Shown here one piece after another: positions 3,743-6,271 of a DNA stretch of 6,271 nucleotides. The first letter of the stretch is position 1; every line of letters begins with the position of its first letter. The translations under genes and the position numbers were made by a program. The notes under the pieces are model-generated. The model made no database searches, was not told the origin of the DNA, and worked only from the letters and a program-made list of their open reading frames with translations. Where the stretch lies: the NCBI GenBank assembly GCA_018715105.1, contig DVMG01000130.1, positions 1-6,271 on the forward strand. Direction: 5' to 3'. This stretch comes from Candidatus Ventricola intestinavium (GTDB taxonomy: Bacteria > Bacillota > Clostridia > Christensenellales > Aristaeellaceae).

Positions 3743-6271
3743 TTATTTGGTGTCATACCACGAACGCCCGGCGTGCACGTCCGCCACTAGCGGGACACGC
3801 AGCGAGGCCGCGTGCTCCATGCAGTCGGCGAGCAGCAGAGCCACCTGCTCCTGCTCTTCCTGCGGGGCTTCCACGATCAGCTCATCGTGCACCTGAAGGA
3901 TGAGGCGGGCGCGCAGGCCCTCTGCGGAAAGACGTTCATGCACGGCGTTCATGGCGATTTTGATGATATCCGCCGCCGCGCCCTGCACGGGCGTGTTCAT
4001 GGCGGCGCGCTCGCCGAACTGGCGGCGGTTGTAGTTGGGGGAGGTGAGCTCAGGCAGCGGCCTGCGCCGGCCGTACATCGTCACCGAATAGCCCTCCGCG
4101 CGTCCCTGTGTCACGCAGGCATCCATGAACCTGCGCACGGCGGGATACCGCGCAAAGTAGCGCTCGATAAAATCGCCGGCTTCCCGCCGGGAAATATGCA
4201 GGTTGCTGGCAAGGCCGTAATCGCTGATGCCATAGACGATTCCGAAATTGACCGCCTTGGCGCTGGAGCGCATCTGCGGCGTGACCTCCTCAAGCGGCAC
4301 CCCATAGACCTCCGCCGCGGTGCGGGCGTGGATATCCTGCCCGAGGGTGAAGGCCTCGCACATCGCCTCATCGCCGGAAAGATGGGCCAGCAGGCGCAGC
4401 TCAATCTGCGAATAATCCGCGTCCACCAGCACGCAGCCCGGCTTGGCGATAAACGCGCGGCGGATCTCACGGCCCATCTGCGTGCGGACGGGAATATTCT
4501 GCAGATTCGGTTCGCTTGAGGAAATGCGGCCTGTGGCGGCGGTGGTCTGGTCAAACCAGGTGTGCACGCGTCCGTCGCGCCCTGTCAGGCGCAGCAGGCC
4601 GTCGACATAGGTGCTGTTGAGCTTGGCGACCTGCCGGTAAAGCAGAATTTTGTCGATCACAGGGTGAAGAGGGGCCAGCTCCTGGAGGGTTTCCGCATCC
4701 GTGGAATAGCCGCGCGCGGTTTTCTTGCGCGCAGGCAGGCCCAGCTTGCCAAAGAGCACGTCCCCCAGCTGCTGCGGGCTGTTGAGATTGAAAGGCTCCA
4801 CGCCGCACATCGCATAGATTTCCTCGCGCAGCGCGGAAACCTGCGCGTGATACTGCGCCCCCAGGCGGCCCAGTTCGTCGCGGTCCACGAGAAACCCTTC
4901 GCACTCCATGGCGTAAAGCGTATGCAGGAGCGGCAGCTCGATCTCAAGGTAGAGCTTTGTCATGCCCTGCTCTTCCAGAGCGGCCTCGTCCCTGCGCGTG
5001 CGTTCAAGAAGAGAGGAGGCGCTTTCGGGCGCTTCATATCTGCCGCTCTGCGGCGCAAGCAGATACTGCATCAGCTGGTCGTCGTCAAACGGCGCGGTGA
5101 CACGGATGCCCCAAGGCGCGAGCTGGGTCATCAGCCGCTTGGCGGCAAAGAGCACAAGGCGTCTGTCTCCGTCCCAGAGCGGCGCCAGGGCGCGGGCGGC
5201 CACGGCGGGATCGAGTCCGCCCCCCAACAGCCCCTGGGAGAAGGGGATCCTTGCGCGCCGGCCCTGCAGATCCTGGGCGGCGGCAAGGGAAAAGCCTGCG
5301 TCGTTCATCAGCAGGCAGACGCGCACGGCGGCGGGCAGAGCGGCGAGCCAGGCGGCGATGGCCGTTTCGCTGTCAAGCAGGGTCTCCTCTTCCCAGGAAA
5401 CGGCCTGCTCTTCAGCCGGCGGCTGCGCCTGCAGATGGGAAAGGCGCGCCATCAGCGTACGCAGGCCGAGCTTTTCAAAGAGGTCCATGGCGCCGGACAT
5501 GTCGCCGAGGCGGCAGTCTTCAAGGCTCACCTCGTCAAGAGGCACATGGCGGGTGATGGTGGCGATTTTTTTGCTCATCAGGCCGCTGGCACGGCCCTCC
5601 AGCATCTTTTCGCGCTGCTTTCCCTTGAGATCGGTTTGCGCATGATCAAACGCGTTTTCCAGCGTGCCATAGGTGGAAAGCAACTTGACCGCCGTCTTTT
5701 CCCCGATGCCCGGCACGCCGGGAATGTTGTCGCTTGCGTCCCCCATCAGGCCCTTGAGATCGGGAATCTGTTCCGGCGTGACGCCGAAATCCTCCAGCAC
5801 CTTTTCGGGCGTGTAAAGCACCACGTCGCTCACGCCGCGCCGGGTATAGAGCACATGGCTGCTTTGCGTCACCAGCTGCAGGGAATCCCGATCTCCCGTG
5901 ACGAGCAGGGCGTGGATGCCCGCCTCCTCACAGCGGCGCGCAAACGTGCCCAGGATATCGTCCGCCTCAAACGAAGGGCATGTCAGCTGGCGCACGCCCA
6001 TGGCCGTCAGGCATTCGCGCACAAGGTCAAACTGCGGCCGGAGTTCCGGCGCGGTGGGCTTGCGGCCGGCCTTGTATTCCGCGTAGTCCCTGTGCCGGAA
6101 TGTGGGGCCATGCAGATCAAAAGCAACGGCCAGATATTCCGGATGCACGTCGCCCACCACCTTGAGCAGCATCGACAGAAAGCCAAATACGGCGTTTGTG
6201 AACACCCCGTCTTCATTGGAGAGGGGCGGAAGGGCGTGAAAGGCGCGGTGCATCAGGCTGTTTCCATCGAT
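3743..6271 (-). CDS. polA: DNA polymerase I (5' end of gene beyond window)
   Basis: Family A DNA polymerase that removes RNA primers, joins Okazaki fragments and fills repair gaps. The frame stays open to the right edge: six codons (IDGNSL) precede the Met at 6253, and IDGNS is the usual PolA N-terminus, so the true start lies just outside. Numbering from that Met (836 residues follow): the 5'-nuclease domain spans about 1-270, with acidic metal ligands E96, D98, D99, D121, D123, D172 and D175. A degenerate 3'-5' exonuclease fold spans about 285-420; the DxE motif is missing and the KYD-type motif reads AAKRLM, so proofreading is probably absent, as in Bacillus and Taq enzymes. The polymerase domain spans about 430-836: motif A DADYSQIELR (D613), O-helix R662/K666/F670/Y674, and motif C VHDE (D790). 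These spacings match the E. coli enzyme with a constant offset of 92. The gene ends WYDTK-TAA. The only uncertainty is the missing start. Confidence 0.98.
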   Translation of the reverse strand: MDGNSLMHRAFHALPPLSNEDGVFTNAVFGFLSMLLKVVGDVHPEYLAVAFDLHGPTFRHRDYAEYKAGRKPTAPELRPQFDLVRECLTAMGVRQLTCPSFEADDILGTFARRCEEAGIHALLVTGDRDSLQLVTQSSHVLYTRRGVSDVVLYTPEKVLEDFGVTPEQIPDLKGLMGDASDNIPGVPGIGEKTAVKLLSTYGTLENAFDHAQTDLKGKQREKMLEGRASGLMSKKIATITRHVPLDEVSLEDCRLGDMSGAMDLFEKLGLRTLMARLSHLQAQPPAEEQAVSWEEETLLDSETAIAAWLAALPAAVRVCLLMNDAGFSLAAAQDLQGRRARIPFSQGLLGGGLDPAVAARALAPLWDGDRRLVLFAAKRLMTQLAPWGIRVTAPFDDDQLMQYLLAPQSGRYEAPESASSLLERTRRDEAALEEQGMTKLYLEIELPLLHTLYAMECEGFLVDRDELGRLGAQYHAQVSALREEIYAMCGVEPFNLNSPQQLGDVLFGKLGLPARKKTARGYSTDAETLQELAPLHPVIDKILLYRQVAKLNSTYVDGLLRLTGRDGRVHTWFDQTTAATGRISSSEPNLQNIPVRTQMGREIRRAFIAKPGCVLVDADYSQIELRLLAHLSGDEAMCEAFTLGQDIHARTAAEVYGVPLEEVTPQMRSSAKAVNFGIVYGISDYGLASNLHISRREAGDFIERYFARYPAVRRFMDACVTQGRAEGYSVTMYGRRRPLPELTSPNYNRRQFGERAAMNTPVQGAAADIIKIAMNAVHERLSAEGLRARLILQVHDELIVEAPQEEQEQVALLLADCMEHAASLRVPLVADVHAGRSWYDTK

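Noticed and set aside
3586..3790. Plus-strand frame starting at an ATG preceded by GGAAGG in the gap
   Set aside because: The ribosome-site-like sequence is attractive, but the frame runs through the hairpin cluster and into polA antisense, and the product resembles nothing.
3812..4519. Plus-strand open frame of 235 codons opposite the polymerase domain of polA
   Set aside because: Antisense to the most conserved part of polA, where the amino acid motifs fully explain the sequence.
4962..5645. Plus-strand open frame of 227 codons opposite the middle of polA
   Set aside because: Ser/Arg-rich translation typical of an antisense shadow frame, with no domain signal.

Overview
The window is an ordinary chromosomal segment of a GC-rich bacterium. 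Four of its genes are complete or nearly so, and a fifth is cut at the left edge. All lie on the minus strand, so transcription runs from the right edge to the left: polA (5' end cut off), coaE, a membrane-anchored lytic transglycosylase, a family 5 (peptide-type) substrate-binding protein, and the first 77 codons of a secreted alpha/beta-hydrolase-like protein. Strong GGAG/GGAGG ribosome binding sites precede every start that can be seen. PolA has a degenerate proofreading domain, and polA and coaE sit next to a small GH23 lytic transglycosylase. Together these point to a high-GC member of the Firmicutes, probably class Clostridia. This placement is inference from gene content and style; no rRNA or other decisive marker is present.

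Layout from right to left. Positions 6271-3743 hold polA, missing only its extreme N-terminus. Positions 3742-3378 are a 365-bp gap, visibly more AT-rich than its surroundings. It contains two adjacent hairpins, a 14-bp tandem repeat, another small inverted repeat and a weak 41-codon ORF, but no promoter or classical terminator that I can defend. Positions 3377-2781 hold coaE. Its stop overlaps the start of the transglycosylase gene (2784-1933) by four bases (ATGA). A 29-bp gap follows, then the substrate-binding protein gene (1903-314). An 81-bp gap leads to the truncated hydrolase-like gene (232-1). The last four genes are probably cotranscribed.

The products do not form one pathway. PolA processes Okazaki fragments and fills repair gaps. 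CoaE makes the last step of coenzyme A. The transglycosylase cleaves peptidoglycan at the membrane surface. The binding protein and the hydrolase-like protein are exported. This looks like a housekeeping cluster with cell-envelope genes attached.

I found no mobile element, CRISPR array, RNA gene, toxin-antitoxin pair or defence system, and I do not see a previously undescribed system. The points most worth a second look are the structured polA-coaE gap, the lack of a lipobox in the substrate-binding protein, and the long arginine/proline-rich cytoplasmic tail on the transglycosylase.
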